Assembly (NCBI GenBank): GCA_933228895.1
Contig: OW121848.1
Location: 157,992,688-158,056,687 of the forward strand
Source of the DNA: Platycnemis pennipes
Lineage: Eukaryota > Arthropoda > Insecta > Odonata > Platycnemididae
DNA: 64,000 bases
Reading direction: 5' to 3'
A program made the translations under genes and the position numbers. Positions 12,090 through 23,262 of the stretch are shown here, piece after piece. The notes below the pieces were generated by a model that saw only the letters and a program-made list of their open reading frames with translations, searched no databases and was not told where the DNA came from. Position 1 is the stretch's first letter. The number at the start of each line of letters is the position of its first letter.

Positions 12090-13360
12090 CATTATGATAT
12101 TATTCAAAACGAATCAAGGCAATTTTCATCAACATTATGCTTAAAAAAGATTGCAGTAAAATGACTGAAACTTCCACTGTCCGCTTTCCTCTGCTTCAGC
12201 CAGCATCCGTGCGCCCCGCGAGGGACATTTCCTCTCCACTGGGACCGACGCTTGGCAGGCGACGAGCGGGCATTCATCCGTGTGCTGCCCCTCGTTCGCG
12301 AGGCAAGACCCGAGAGTAGACAGAGAGATGGAGGGCTGCTTTTCAACTGAAACTTCTGAAATAAATATCCCGGAGTTTGTTTGGATTTCAAAAAAAAATT
12401 ACCGCATCCGCAAAATGCGACGCATTGAGGGGTCAACCACGGACTTGCAGTGCAATTTTGTTCTCTCTCTCTCTCGCTCACGTTCTGAAAGGGAGTGTGT
12501 GTACGGATATCTGTTGAAAATGTGCCGAGGAAGGGAGGAGGAGGAATCGGCGAGGCGCTAATGGAGCAAGGGCCATTAAGAGCCCTTGCCGCTTGCGTTC
12601 GCGTGCAGAGGCCTGGCCTCATTATGCCAACGAATGCAACCCCGCGACACATGCAACTTGAACTGCAACGGAATGAATGGGAGGGGTGAGGAGGGTGCTG
12701 TGTGTGGGTGGTGTGCCAGGGGTGGTGCGGCACCCTGGCGTGGGGGTCGTCCGCTGTGCGTGTCCGCTTCGCCCAAGTTGGTTGCTCAACCCTTTTGGTT
12801 TTTTCATCCCTCTCGGGGAATGGGTTTTGGGATTTAGAAGGGCGTAAACACTCGCGGTGAGCAGCAAAATAAAATTCCCTCTCCTATTTATTTATTAATG
12901 GCGGCACGTTTAGCTCCGGCCCTAACCCTTCCTCTCTTCCGCCCATTGGAGGCTTTGTTTCGCCAGACCTCTCTTTAAACCTCACTTTAGAAATTAATGC
13001 ATGTTTATTTATAAATGCACCTCATTCACCTTTGCTCCTCTTCCATTCCATCTCACCCTCTGCCTCTAATATTTTATTTAGCTCCCGGGTGGAATTTTTA
13101 ATTCCAATTTCTTTAGCATCTTACGTCTACTTCTGTGCACCTGTTACTCCCTTCATACCTTTTCGCCCTCACACTTTTCTTGTACTCCAGCCAGAGCAGA
13201 CCTGGCACCTCAAAGGTCTGGGAACCCAACCTAGGACATGGATTGTCATGCTACGACTTACCCTTATCTCGTTTCTCAATTAATTCATGGTAATACCTAG
13301 ATATATATTTTTGCAGGATAAGTGAAATTCATTTAAATATGATCAAATCTGTCCTTCTAT
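12090..13360. other. Unannotated, moderately GC-rich segment
   Basis: A 209-codon minus frame (12,104-12,733) and overlapping plus frames exist but have no recognisable domain and biased composition. A short CT repeat lies near 12,463-12,477. No gene is called. Confidence 0.5.
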
Positions 13361-13369
13361 AAATCGACC

Positions 13370-13745
13370 ATATGAATAGGAATTCGGCTACAGAAGAATG
13401 ATGAAGATTAAATTGGTCGACCGAGTAAGTAGCGAGGAAGTCCTCAGAAGAGTGGGAGAAGAGAGGAGTCTTCTGAATACCCAAAGAAGAAGGCGGGACA
13501 ACTTAATCGGCCACATCATGAGACATAATGGTCTGAAGAAGATAATCGTTGAAGGGCAAGTGGAAAGGGAAGTGGCAAAAGGTGAAGAATGTCAAAGGAA
13601 GGCCTCGCATAAGATATATAATAAACAAGTGATGACGGATGTGAAAGAGAAGAAATGCGTAAATATCAAATGATTACCAGATAGAAAAATTCAGTGGAGA
13701 GCTGCGTCAATCCAATCCCAGGATTGCTGACTGATGCTGATGATA
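13370..13745 (+). pseudogene. 5'-truncated RTE-like LINE ORF2 3' end
   Basis: A 91-codon frame (13,398-13,673) preserves the C-terminal tail that follows the reverse transcriptase in RTE-like non-LTR retrotransposons. It contains RMMKIK, DRVSSEEVLRRVGEE, RRRRDNLIGHIMRHNGL and KQVMTDVKEKK. A reading-frame change after 13,650 leads to a degraded WRAAS tail and the terminal CAATCCCAGGATTG (13,711-13,724). Three more fragments of the same 3' region occur at 45,640-46,255 (minus), 50,865-51,225 (plus) and 57,960-58,150 (minus). Truncation at the 5' side with retained 3' ends is typical of LINE insertions. The reverse transcriptase catalytic core is absent, so the clade assignment is inferred. Confidence 0.75.
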
Positions 13746-13749
13746 GAAA

Positions 13750-16065
13750 ATCATATTACAAACAATTATGAATGTTCGCCGCATCATCTGTCTACTGTTG
13801 GTTGTCCTTATCAGCCCCAAATGTGCTCGGCGGATCCGTCCGTTCCCCTTTTGCATCCTTAATTATGGCAAAACTGGATGTTCCTTTCACTGGGCGTGTT
13901 CCTCTCTCTCGCCTCGATTCGAGAAGGCAAGCGAGAGAAGTGCCACTCATTCAAGCGCGCTGCTGCAGCTCAGGTCGAGGTCAATCGCCCGCCCATTGCG
14001 GAAGGAGGGGTGCGGGGCAGATAGAGGCGCCCCCACGCTAGGCGCCACCTCCTCCACTTTCATCCCCTCCTCTATTCTACACCAGTTAATCTTCCACGTT
14101 CTCATTATCCTGCTCTCCCTTTTATTTTACTTAGCAATAAACTTGGCTTCTGTAATTCAATTCTGTGCCGGATTATATGCGCTATAAATATTTCTGTAAA
14201 TTACCTCTCGTCTAGAAGACTATGAGTTAAAAATTGATTACCCTATTCAGTCGAGGAGTGATACATGACACTTTTATTTACGCGTTGTCAAATTGGTCCA
14301 TAAGAAATTACGTAAACTTTCTGCCGGTGCCAATATTTGTTCATCTTCGTCTTTTCTTCCCTTAGGCATCTCAATACACGGTGCTTGAATGGTGCCTCAT
14401 ATTTTACCTCCTCTCGGCCTTGAAATTCCCATTTCATATCCTCTTTGTTAACGAGTGTCTCGTTGTAAATATTTACTGATGGACCCAAAATCGGATTATG
14501 GAAGCCAGCAAAATTTGATTTGCGGGACATGATCGATTATATCCAATAATAGACATTCCATGGAACAAACTACATTTGTTCTCAAAGATTGAGGCATTAA
14601 TGACAATACTAAGGGAAGGTAGTTCAGTAACTTAAGTGTATCCACATGCTTTTTTCAAAATTATATTTCATTCATTAAAATTTATGATTTGCATATTTCC
14701 GGTTCACAATCAACGGTCATTGGCAATATGATAAATAACATTCGATCAATCACTTTCGCAAGGTTTAATTGGTGAATCAAACTTGTCTGAATCCAATGGT
14801 ATTAGTAAAATTTGTCCTTTTTTTCCTTTAAGATTAGATCAGCATGTTCTTCATTCCTAAAAATTGCATATTTACTAGATGTATTTCTTGTTTTTTTTGA
14901 AACATTTTCATTATTATATCGATATAAAATTTTAAATGATTTTCAACATTGACATATTCATTAAATACTACGCAATAGGGAACAGATCAGATTTTAGATT
15001 AGGTGGAATTTAGCTTTTATTTGAAACTGTGAATAATATCCCACCTGATTCGCCATATCAAGAAAAAAACCTTCTTACAGGATGTATATCGCAAATATTG
15101 TTCTTGCTAACTGAAATATATTCGATTTCTAGGGCCTGTGTTGAGTATATCTGGCCTAAAAAAGAAGATAGCCGAAACGAAGTTCGATCTTCTCTCCTAC
15201 GATGGAAAAAATATGTACTAAAAGTATATTGCGAGAAATAGCAAATTTTTACCATTTTGTTTAGTTTATCCTCCGTGTCAGAGGATGTGGCCCGTATGTC
15301 GGATTTCCAATGTTTTAACGATGAAATGTTTTACGCTAAAATTTTTATTGCACCACCCTCACATTGCTGCATGCCATCCGGAATTTAAACCATTGAGCTC
15401 ATATTCTTTCGCCTCATATTTCCCAACCGGTGGAACGATTCCACTAGTGTGAATTCTAAATCTACAGCGTAGAACTCGAGTCGTATGAATATGCTGCCAT
15501 CCGTCAAGCACATGGAAGGATCTCGTAAATAGATACGGCTGCAACTAACGATTACAACAATTCAAAAAGCGTCAGGTAGTTGAAAAGTTGAAAAAAAACT
15601 GAACTTCCCTTTCTTTATTGGTAGCAATAGAGTTCCATGAAGTTGGAAAGGGGGACGCAAGATTAAAGTTAGCAACAGTTTTACGATTGAATTATAGCTG
15701 TTTCTCAATTATGAAGGATTTTATTTGATTATGAAGGATATGAAGAATTTAATTGTTACTTATTACATTTAAAAAAGGTGACTCGTTTGTCGTTATGTTT
15801 GTCTTGAGTTTTATTTTTTAAGCGCACTTTAGGTGTAATGCTATTTACTACGTGGTTAAATATATTTTATAATTAACTGTCACATCTTTCCATGGCATGG
15901 ACTTCCTTCACCTGATTCACTGAAAATGAAGTCATATGCAGCACGCTTTTGGCTTAGTTGAAATCGTCCACAGAACCTGGGAGTTATGTTAAATATCAAA
16001 TATGTGAGGAGTTTCCAAGTAGCGGCCTTAAGTCTGCTAGCGACAGAATCCCCGCCAAAGAAATT
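13750..16065. other. Spacer without recognisable genes
   Basis: Contains a GC-rich patch (13,830-14,070) and otherwise AT-rich DNA. Frames at 13,768-14,187 (plus) and 14,288-14,530 (minus) have no family signature. No repeat boundary was identified. Confidence 0.5.
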
Positions 16066-16071
16066 GTTTAT

Positions 16072-16235
16072 CGTAAATGAAATATTAACTTTGTTTCCTT
16101 CCACAGATTTAGTTCCTTGGTACGACATGTTTCGACAGATCGGTGTTGACATCGATGATGACACCGATGTGTCGAAACATGTCGTACGAAGGAAATAAAT
16201 CTGTGGAAGGAAACGAAGTTTATGTATCATTTACG
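16072..16235. mobile_element. Foldback of two head-to-head Penelope-type ends
   Basis: Arms 16,072-16,145 and 16,161-16,235 are inverted copies of each other. Shared landmarks are CGTAAATGA, TTTCCTTCCACAGATTTA and TACGACATGTTTCGACA on the left, and their complements on the right. Each arm carries GAAACATGTCGTAC (minus strand on the left, plus strand 16,174-16,187 on the right), which matches the GAAAC-NN-GTH-GTRC pattern of the hammerhead-like motifs elsewhere in this window. On the right TGATGA (16,156-16,161) precedes a CAC/GTG stem. No coding region lies between the arms. I interpret it as a Penelope-derived inverted terminal repeat pair. Confidence 0.55.
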
Positions 16236-16479
16236 AAATTCAACTTCCACTTATTTGAGCCTGATACTATGGTACGTAACTGTTTATCTTTTAAGTCATC
16301 GTTTAGAAAACTCTTTGGCCATTTTAACCGATTTCCAAGGAAACAGAAACTGCAGGAATGGGCTGTTCTGAAGATACGGTAAGCATTAATTAACAGTCAG
16401 TCATGTTTAGTTGGACGATTGAAAAGGAGGATCACCATTGAGTTACCGATGTGGAGGGAGGAGGCCGTTGTGACGAAGT

Positions 16480-16680
16480 CCAAGCCACCAATTTCATGTC
16501 TGTGGTCGGTTATCTGATGGGGGAAGCGGGGTGAGGGGAGAGCGGAAGAATGCCGATGGTGGATGGCCTCTCCGAGATGAGTAATTAGGATAATGCGTCT
16601 GCGGGACTGTGGATAGAGAGAGAGAGAGAGAGAGGGAGAGCGTGGGTGGCGAGGAGAAGGGGGTGAAGATAGCGAGAAAA
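16480..16680. other. Purine-rich island with GA microsatellite
   Basis: The plus strand is G/A-rich and includes a (GA)n run at 16,615-16,635. Nothing coding is seen. Confidence 0.7.
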
Positions 16681-16734
16681 TGACAACGTTCCTTCCTTCC
16701 GCGCAGTTAAACGGCTTGTCTTAGGGGCCTACAC

Positions 16735-17287
16735 AATGGGGGCGTTTACTCCGGACCGAAATCGCAATTTTGTACACGAAATCGTTAGGTGAAAACGAAA
16801 AAAGGAATTTAGTGAAAAAATTAATCTTCTAACCACAACCATTCACTCATAAATCAAAAATTAAAATAAGCAAAAGATGACGCCCACCGAAAATGCTGCT
16901 GTGATAACATTGACGTCATTTTCCTCCCGTTCTTGGCTGCTTTTCGTGTAAGAGAAGGGAGTAGAGGGGGGTTCTCGGAAGGTCTGCTCGCACAGATCCT
17001 GTCGCAACTGTCCTATTGGCACAGTCAGCTGTGTCCCCCCCCCCATTGCGATAAGGCAAAGTATCTTCGCGGGCTCAGTTGTGATTGGACGAAGTCGATA
17101 TTCGTCAGAGGTTGCACCTGCACCAGGTTGCGTGCACGCAACTTTTCCGAAAGGGTTAAAAACATCTGTTTTTCGCCGCTTATAACTCGGGAAATAATTG
17201 ACGTATCAAAAAACGGAATAATTCGGGTCTTTTTATTTTACAAACTCTATCAGATTTGGCAATAAAAATATGGTAAACTACGCCATT
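16735..17287 (+). mobile_element. Family A nonautonomous element, copy 2 (complete, 553 bp)
   Basis: Left end AATGGGGGCGTTTAC (16,735-16,749); right end GTAAACTACGCCATT (17,273-17,287) is its imperfect inverted complement. The interior follows copy 1 block by block and continues into a 3' part missing there: AAAGGGTTAAAAACAT, GCTTATAACTCGGG, GGTCTTTTTATTTTACAAA and GGCAATAAAAATATGG. No coding frame is conserved among copies. The TIRs suggest a nonautonomous DNA transposon; I could not identify a clear target-site duplication or the superfamily. Confidence 0.8.
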
Positions 17288-17679
17288 ATTATGGACTTTA
17301 CGGGCGTTGACCTTGTCCTATTATTAATTTTACTACAGTCAGGGGTAACTGTTGTATTTTTATTTTTTTCTGTTACCTTTTTCGTTTTTTAGAGCACACA
17401 ATGATTGAAAATGAATAGTGTTGCTTAGCCACAACATAAAAAAATGTATGCATAAGTACCAGCGGCTGCTTTCATATATTAGATGATGCGCACATCAGCA
17501 CTTCGTCACAATGGCCTCCTCTCTCCACATCGGTAACTCAATGGTGATCCTCCTTTTCAATTGCCCAACTAAACATGACCGACTGTTAATTAATGCTTAC
17601 CGTATCTTCAGAACAGTCCATCCCTGCAGTTTCTGTTTCTCCTCTGGGGTACCTATAAAATGTTGTGTTAAATCCGAAG

Positions 17680-17945
17680 GTTGGTTTTTGACAGGTGAGG
17701 GTAGAGCTCACCCCGTACCTACTATGCCATCCGCGTGTGAAATTCGCACATTCAGGGCACAGGGGGACCAGTTCCTTTCCGTGGGCCACTTGTGTTTTTT
17801 TCTATGAGGTTCTGACTTGCAGGAAACCGAATCGCGAGGATTTGAGGTGGGGGTGCCAAGAAAGGCTTCGGCCCGGGATTTGGACCCCGGACCCTCCGGT
17901 TGGTAGCTCAGTGCTCTACCCACTAGGCCACCACGACCAAATGGG
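17680..17945 (-). repeat. tRNA-derived SINE family B, copy 1
   Basis: Read on the minus strand: A box TGGCCTAGTGGGTAGAG (complement of 17,914-17,930), then GTCCGGGGTCCAAATCCCGG containing B box GGTCCAAATCC (complement of 17,876-17,886). The body includes AAGTGGCCCAC, TGTGCGAATTTCACACG and GGTGAGCTCTACCCTC. A second copy with the same order lies at 28,895-29,162. The 103-codon minus frame across it is a SINE translation, not a gene. Confidence 0.85.
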
Positions 17946-17949
17946 ATAA

Positions 17950-18595
17950 CTATATTCCTCCTTAAATGGATGTTTTTGTACTTTATGTGCATATATATTT
18001 TGCTAAGGCGTAATAACAATTATTATTATTACTCCCAAAATTTAAGAATGAAAAAAATGGTGTTTTCCCTATATTTTAACATGGGAAACCAGTTGCTATT
18101 CAAATTTGTTCACGTTGCTAAGTAAATGTGTTTACAGTTTTGGTAAAGGGGCAAAAATTGGATAGAAGAAGTTGAAGATAGGGGAATTATTTTCATCAAT
18201 CAATTTTAAAAGCATGAAAATATTAATTGACGTTATTATTCCAACCAGGAGATGTTAAAAAAGAGCTTGCGGCAGTTAACGAAAATGTTCTTTTTTAACG
18301 ACACCCAATTTTTTCGCCTCGTACTGCCTTGAGCAAAGGGGAACGGAAGGGGAGTGTGAGGCGAAGGAAGAGATAGTTGTTTTCGGCGTGGGCTCATCAC
18401 TTCCGCTTCTATCGAGGCTGTCGTTCTTCGTGACGTCGTTTTCCCCACTCCCCTTTCCACTCCCTTCCCTAGTAACCAAACCACCATTAATAAAATCCGA
18501 AAATAAAATCGCAATTCAAATTAATAGTAGGTAAATCATAATAAAAGAGCATAGAACAATACGTAACTAGGGATGCCTAAAATGAATCAATATTT
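17950..18595. other. Unannotated spacer
   Basis: AT-rich with a small GC-rich patch at 18,310-18,470. No gene or repeat recognised. Confidence 0.5.
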
Positions 18596-18599
18596 ACAT

Positions 18600-19255
18600 C
18601 GGGGGAGTTCAGGACGACGAAAAATAATAAACAAGTAACAATAAGTAACGGGGGACGCGGAGAGAGAGTTAACAGTGGTGAGTCAGAGGAGATAATTGGG
18701 GGAGTAAAGATCAAAAGGCACGCGAAGGAGGAAAGAAGCACAAAAGTCGGGGAATAAAGACGGCAGGAAGCGGAGACTAGGCGGTATCCAGGTGACGAAA
18801 GAGGAACCAGAAATTTATGGAGAGGCCAGGGTCCTTATTCTCTTTCTGAAACTCTCGTGGTATCCAAGGGATAACATAGGTTTTACGAGACTCGCGTTAA
18901 CTTTTTGTAAACATTCTAATGAGGAAATCAATGAAACGCAACCTCGGTTTCGTTGCTGGGGAGATAACCGAGGTTGCGTTTCAAACGAGAATACGGGCCC
19001 AGGAAGGAATCGGGCAGGAGACCCAAGACCATACGGCCTAGAAATCTGAAGATAAGGAAGGAGACAACCGCGAACCCATGCAGCCGTAGGGGTGAAGGCA
19101 GAAATCCCCAGCGACCGATAAGTGTAGCCTTTAAGGAAAATAAAAGAAAGAAATACAATAACCCCCATAGCGAAGATTGTGGCTGTCTGAAAAATAACGT
19201 AAATGTATTGAAATTGGAGCATAAAGATTAACATTGTAAATTGGGCCCAATATAT
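18600..19255 (+). repeat. LTR-like or other dispersed repeat block
   Basis: A purine-rich stretch (18,600-18,790) is followed by an inverted repeat with 17-bp perfect arms (18,933-18,949 and 18,966-18,982) and ends in TGTAAATTGGGCCCAAT (19,235-19,251). The same 17-mer occurs at 55,361-55,377, also downstream of a purine- and CpG-rich block. This suggests the same class of long terminal repeat or repeat tail. No TG...CA ends or target duplication could be fixed, so the class is uncertain. Confidence 0.35.
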
Positions 19256-19259
19256 CTTT

Positions 19260-19835
19260 ACAAAGCTCTGAATATTGGTGTGGTCAATTTCTCATTAAAA
19301 GAAAGTGTTAAACTATTTAAATAATCGAAAAAAAGTGTTTTTATTTATGTGTTGCATAATAATAACCATTAATCCCTTCAGCTAGGGGTTAAGCTCTTTA
19401 AGTGTTTGTGTGATAGCGAAGGTTTATTGAATTTGCTTTAAATAAGAAAGAAAAACGTGACCGGGAGAAGGTTACACCCTTCTTCCCCCAACCCCCCCCT
19501 CCCCAGCCGGTTTGGCAATTTTCCCAGGGGACGGAAGCAATGAAGGCTAAATTAAAAAGCAAGAGGGCGGGTCGGGAGAGAGGAGGATGGGTGCGTGCGT
19601 CTAAATGCACGTGCCATGCCGCGGCGTCGCCTTCCCGAGGATGTCGTGATCGCCGAGCGGAATGGCGGAGGGATGGGGTTCGCCAGGGAGAGACAAGACA
19701 GGCCCTCCTATCTCATCCATCGCGGAGAAGGAAACTGCTGTTCGAACGGCGCAAGGGAGGAGGGATTTGACGCCCGCATTTCTCTGCCCGAGCATAAATC
19801 CGTCCGTCTGCGAGCACGTCTTGCCTGGCCTCGCC
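19260..19835. other. Spacer with GC-rich patch at 19.45-19.8 kb
   Basis: Contains a short C run at 19,485-19,504 and a CpG-bearing purine-rich block. Overlapping frames have no domain. No gene called. Confidence 0.5.
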
Positions 19836-19837
19836 TC

Positions 19838-21456
19838 TTAAGGCCGCTTTACGCGGTGGATGATCATGCGAATGAAATCATGCGAATGAATTTCGTGCGT
19901 CGTATAATACGGAAATCTCATCGCATGATTTTCATTCGGATGATCATACAATAAAAATTAGAACATATTCTAATTTTGATCGCATGATTCCTTGAATGAT
20001 CATGTGATATGAACGCACGACGTCCGTCTTTGTTTTATGAGTGGGTAGAAGAGGGTGAAGAGGATTCAAATTAAACAAGTTCAGGACGAAATGCAGTTAT
20101 AATTGGTTTTCGGAACTTTTCGTACTTATACAATTGGCGTGCCCATGGAGTATATATTATCTTATGTAATTCTTATAGGTAATTTATATAGGCATTCACC
20201 TGGTGAAGTTCTTCAATTAATCACGTTTTGGGCGAAGGTTAAGTTGAAAATAATATATATTATGCGGGTATTCTAAGATTTTGATAATTCTTGTGACAAA
20301 CTGGTATAGAGCAATAAAGTAATAAGCGGAGTATAATTGCTTTATAATAGAGTATAAAGCAATAAAGCAATAAGCGGATAGAACATGAAAATTATAACTG
20401 AAAACAATGCATTGAAATATCTCCATCAGCACTTTTCCGTAGTCTCTCATGCCATTCATGAGGATGTCACTTGTTTGTTATAACAGCTACCACGAACTGG
20501 AATAAATTAGAACAAATAGCACGTATCTAACCTTGAAATAGTACACTATCTATTCCGATAAATGCTCCTACAAACTTAATGCATAATTAAATCAGGGAAC
20601 GTTATAACCATATACGGTCATGATACGATTCGCCCGTCGCTAAAAAATCAAAGCGTGGCTGCCAGTGGAGACGAATTGCAAAATGTCAATATAATTGTAA
20701 TCATGTATATCAAAGGTTGAATAAGGATCTCATGTCACAGTACTTGCTTCTCTCGTCGTCGTGTCCGATCTTTCAATACCATGCCTGGTGAGCTTTAATA
20801 TAGTATGAAATTACTCCAGCGTCTTTCTTAATAAATTACGATAGGCCTCACAGTCCAATGAGAACAGTGCATTTTGAATCAGGCCTAGCATACCTTAATC
20901 TCTATTTCTCCTCTCTCCTCCTAGCTTTCTCCGGCAAAATGGTGGCCGCCACCCTTGTAATGGGCCCTTGTAGCAGTAGATGCGAAAATTAAACCATACC
21001 GATCCATCATTTAGAGCTGTACTTTACTTCAGATCAACTTAAACCTCAGTATCTAGAAATCTTCGCTTAATTAATATTATAAATACTAAATATACACCAT
21101 ACTTTATTTAATCTATCACGTATATCCGACGATGCAGACGACATAAACTAACCATTCCGACCAATTTCGAAAATCGATGCAGCTGCGTTGGTCGGAGATC
21201 TCCCGTGAATCGATATAAACTATCGATAGGTCTACCACTGCGCATCCCTTCTGCACATAACATTCAAGGAATTAATTCGAATGATCATTCACCGTGTAAA
21301 CATCCTAAGCGGAAGCAATTTCAGGTCATGACTTAGATTCATTCGCATGATCATTCACCGTGTAAAACACCTTAAGCGGAAGCAATTTCAGGTCATCACT
21401 TAAATTCATTCGCGAATGAATTTACCACCATCATTCACCATGTAAAACGGCCTTTA
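19838..21456. mobile_element. 1.6-kb nonautonomous DNA element with inverted ends
   Basis: Left end TTAAGGCCGCTTTACGCGGT (from 19,838) then GGATGATCATGCG. The right end, read inward from 21,456 on the minus strand, gives TAAAGGCCGTTTTACATGGT then GAATGAT. The shared TAAGGCCGYTTTAC and GRATGAT blocks form terminal inverted repeats. A ~66-bp tandem duplication (21,275-21,403) with ATGATCATTCACCGTGTAAA and GGAAGCAATTTCAGGTCAT sits just inside the right end. Frames inside are short and AT-rich, so no transposase is seen. Two separate related elements cannot be excluded. Confidence 0.6.
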
Positions 21457-21493
21457 CACTAATTCGTTAAAACATTCGCGGTTCATGATATCC

Positions 21494-22043
21494 GGCGTCG
21501 TTGTTTTTTGGGCAAACCCGCATCACAGTGTAAAAATGACCGTCCGTTTCGTCTCCGATGCTGGAGACTTCCTCAGGGTAATGACATTGCTTGGTTTGCG
21601 CGTAGATTTATATTCTCACGGTGGTGGAGGTGGGGGTTTCTCGATTTTTCTCTTGGTTCTCGAAATAACTGGAAGCCAGGATGAGCTTACCAATTGTCCT
21701 TGGTCTCTATTGAAATTGCTTGCATACTTCCTAATTTGCAATGATCATCAATCAATTTGCAAAGAGAGGCCCTCGAAATTAGGAAGTATGCAAGCAATTT
21801 CAATAGAGACCAAGGACAAATGGTAAGCTCATCCTGGCTTCCAGTTATTTCGAGAACCAAGAGAAATATCGAGAAACACCCACCTCCACCCTCATCCACT
21901 CCCCCACCTCCACCACCATGAGAATATAAATCAACGCGCAAACCAAGCAATGTAATTACCCTGAGGAAGTTTCCAGCAGCGGAGACGAAACGGTCGGTCA
22001 TTTTTACACTGTGACGCGGGTTTACCCGAAAAACAACGACGCC
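21494..22043. mobile_element. Long foldback: inverted Penelope-type terminal repeats
   Basis: Arms 21,494-21,737 and 21,776-22,043 are near-identical inverted copies around a 38-base loop, giving similar peptides from both strands. Each arm contains a hammerhead-like motif: CTGAGGA, stem II (GTYTCC/GGAGAC) and GAAACGG (complement of 21,539-21,576; plus strand 21,961-21,999). A CA/CT-rich tract precedes the motif, as in the other Penelope-type ends here. The right arm has about 24 extra bases (near 21,880-21,905). I infer two head-to-head terminal repeats of a Penelope-like element that lost its coding part. Confidence 0.6.
21961..21999 (+). ncRNA. Hammerhead-ribozyme-like motif (right arm)
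   Basis: CTGAGGA (21,961-21,967; position 7 of the core is variable in hammerheads), stem II GTTTCC/GGAGAC with a six-base loop, GAAAC (21,987-21,991) and GTC (21,997-21,999) as predicted cleavage site. One extra A separates core and stem II. The mirror copy on the minus strand (21,539-21,576) has a fully paired GTCTCC/GGAGAC stem II. Confidence 0.4.
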
Positions 22044-22584
22044 TTGCCTCTTACACTATTTTTGCCGAGATGGAGTCACCACTTGCTTTATATTTTCGCC
22101 ACTCCGTTACGCTGTCGCCCCACGTTATCTGACCCGAGTCCAGGCATTCCGGCGACTATCAAGTTTCCCGAGTCCGGGTCTCCTTAGCGGAGACTATTTC
22201 TGCTCTTCTTTTGCCATGTGGCTCAACGATGATGCGCTCGGCTCCTCCGATGACGACATCGAAGCGAAGCAGTGTCGCACGCAAAGGGATATGAGATATT
22301 GCCGTTGAGCTCGACCGCTCCGGTTTGAGAAATGTATGAGTGGCTCGAAGGTCCACTCTCACATTTCCTGCTCTTGCGATAAGGGCTGCTCTTTCGGGAA
22401 GGAAAGGATGGTCAACGCGAGCATTTTGTTGATTTCTAATTTGGACATACCATTTTCAACGAAATAAAAATTAACCATGTATTCATTCCTAAGGTGAATT
22501 TAGGACTAAGAAGTCCTCTCTTACAATTAAATGTAATTAAACACACGAATATCCTTCGAATATGCCTCGGAAAGCAGAAATCCC

Positions 22585-22665
22585 CCCGTGGCGGGAATCG
22601 AACCCGCGAAAATTTTGCAGATAAGAGATTTTCCCCCGCCGCCACCGGGACCGGAAAAATATTGG
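22585..22665 (-). repeat. tRNA-like sequence (SINE head)
   Basis: The minus strand shows a perfect T-arm-like stem-loop GCGGGTTCGATTCCCGC (complement of 22,591-22,607) with B box GGTTCGATTCC. An A-box-like TGGCGGCGG lies upstream, but the D and anticodon arms do not fold into a regular cloverleaf. It is more likely a SINE-derived tRNA relic than an active tRNA gene. Confidence 0.5.
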
Positions 22666-22669
22666 AAAT

Positions 22670-23135
22670 ATATTTGAGAAGGCTTTCCGTCACTCTGGCT
22701 CAAGTGAGTTTTCAAAGTGACACCATCACTTGATGGGTCGCACCACTAGAGTCAGACCGCATTAGTCGACTCACCAAGGAACGGGGCTGCGTGAATTACC
22801 TTCTTCCGTCCAGTTTCTCGACTTGGGTGGCCTTCATTCAGGCCAGCTCTAGGGATCTTAGAAATGCGGAAACCTCTCTTACCACACCAACATCAAAGGC
22901 CTTCCATTCAGGGACGTATTTATGACCTCTGAGGTCCCCGGAGCAATCTAAAAAAAGGCCCCCAAGTTATAGCCTTGCAACCTTGCAGCTTGACCTAGGC
23001 TTTTCCTTGCATATTAAGACAATACATAATGAGTACAAATATCTATCACTATTAATACTCTGCTAATAGGCGCCAGTTTACGTACAACTACATTTACATT
23101 TTTTCTCTCGCGAGACCTCCGGAAGCCGTCGGGTA
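22670..23135. other. Unannotated spacer
   Basis: No recognisable gene, RNA or repeat boundary. Confidence 0.5.
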
Positions 23136-23139
23136 TATG

Positions 23140-23262
23140 GCCGTATATGGTACGGTATGGTATATATTATGGTATATACTATGGTATGTATATGGTATAT
23201 ATCATGGTATATGGCCGTATTTACCATATACGGCCGTCGGCCGTATATGGTAAATACGGCCC
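23140..23262. repeat. TATGG-type low-complexity repeat ending in a perfect hairpin
   Basis: The interval is built of irregular TATGGTATA units. It ends in a perfect inverted repeat with 24-base arms (23,213-23,236 and 23,238-23,261) separated by one T; each arm contains GGCCGTATTTACC or its complement. No element ends are recognisable beyond it. Confidence 0.85.

Noticed and set aside
12104..12733. 209-codon minus-strand frame, one of the two longest in the window
   Set aside because: Translation is Ser/Pro/Arg-rich and GC-driven with no domain, and equally open frames overlap it on the plus strand.
17708..18019. 103-codon minus frame
   Set aside because: It is the translation of a tRNA-derived SINE (both pol III boxes lie inside it).
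21275..21403. CRISPR-like direct repeats
   Set aside because: Only two ~66-bp units without spacers, in a eukaryotic transposable element.
22585..22665. tRNA gene with a perfect T arm
   Set aside because: The D and anticodon arms do not fold and no acceptor pairing is found; treated as a SINE relic.
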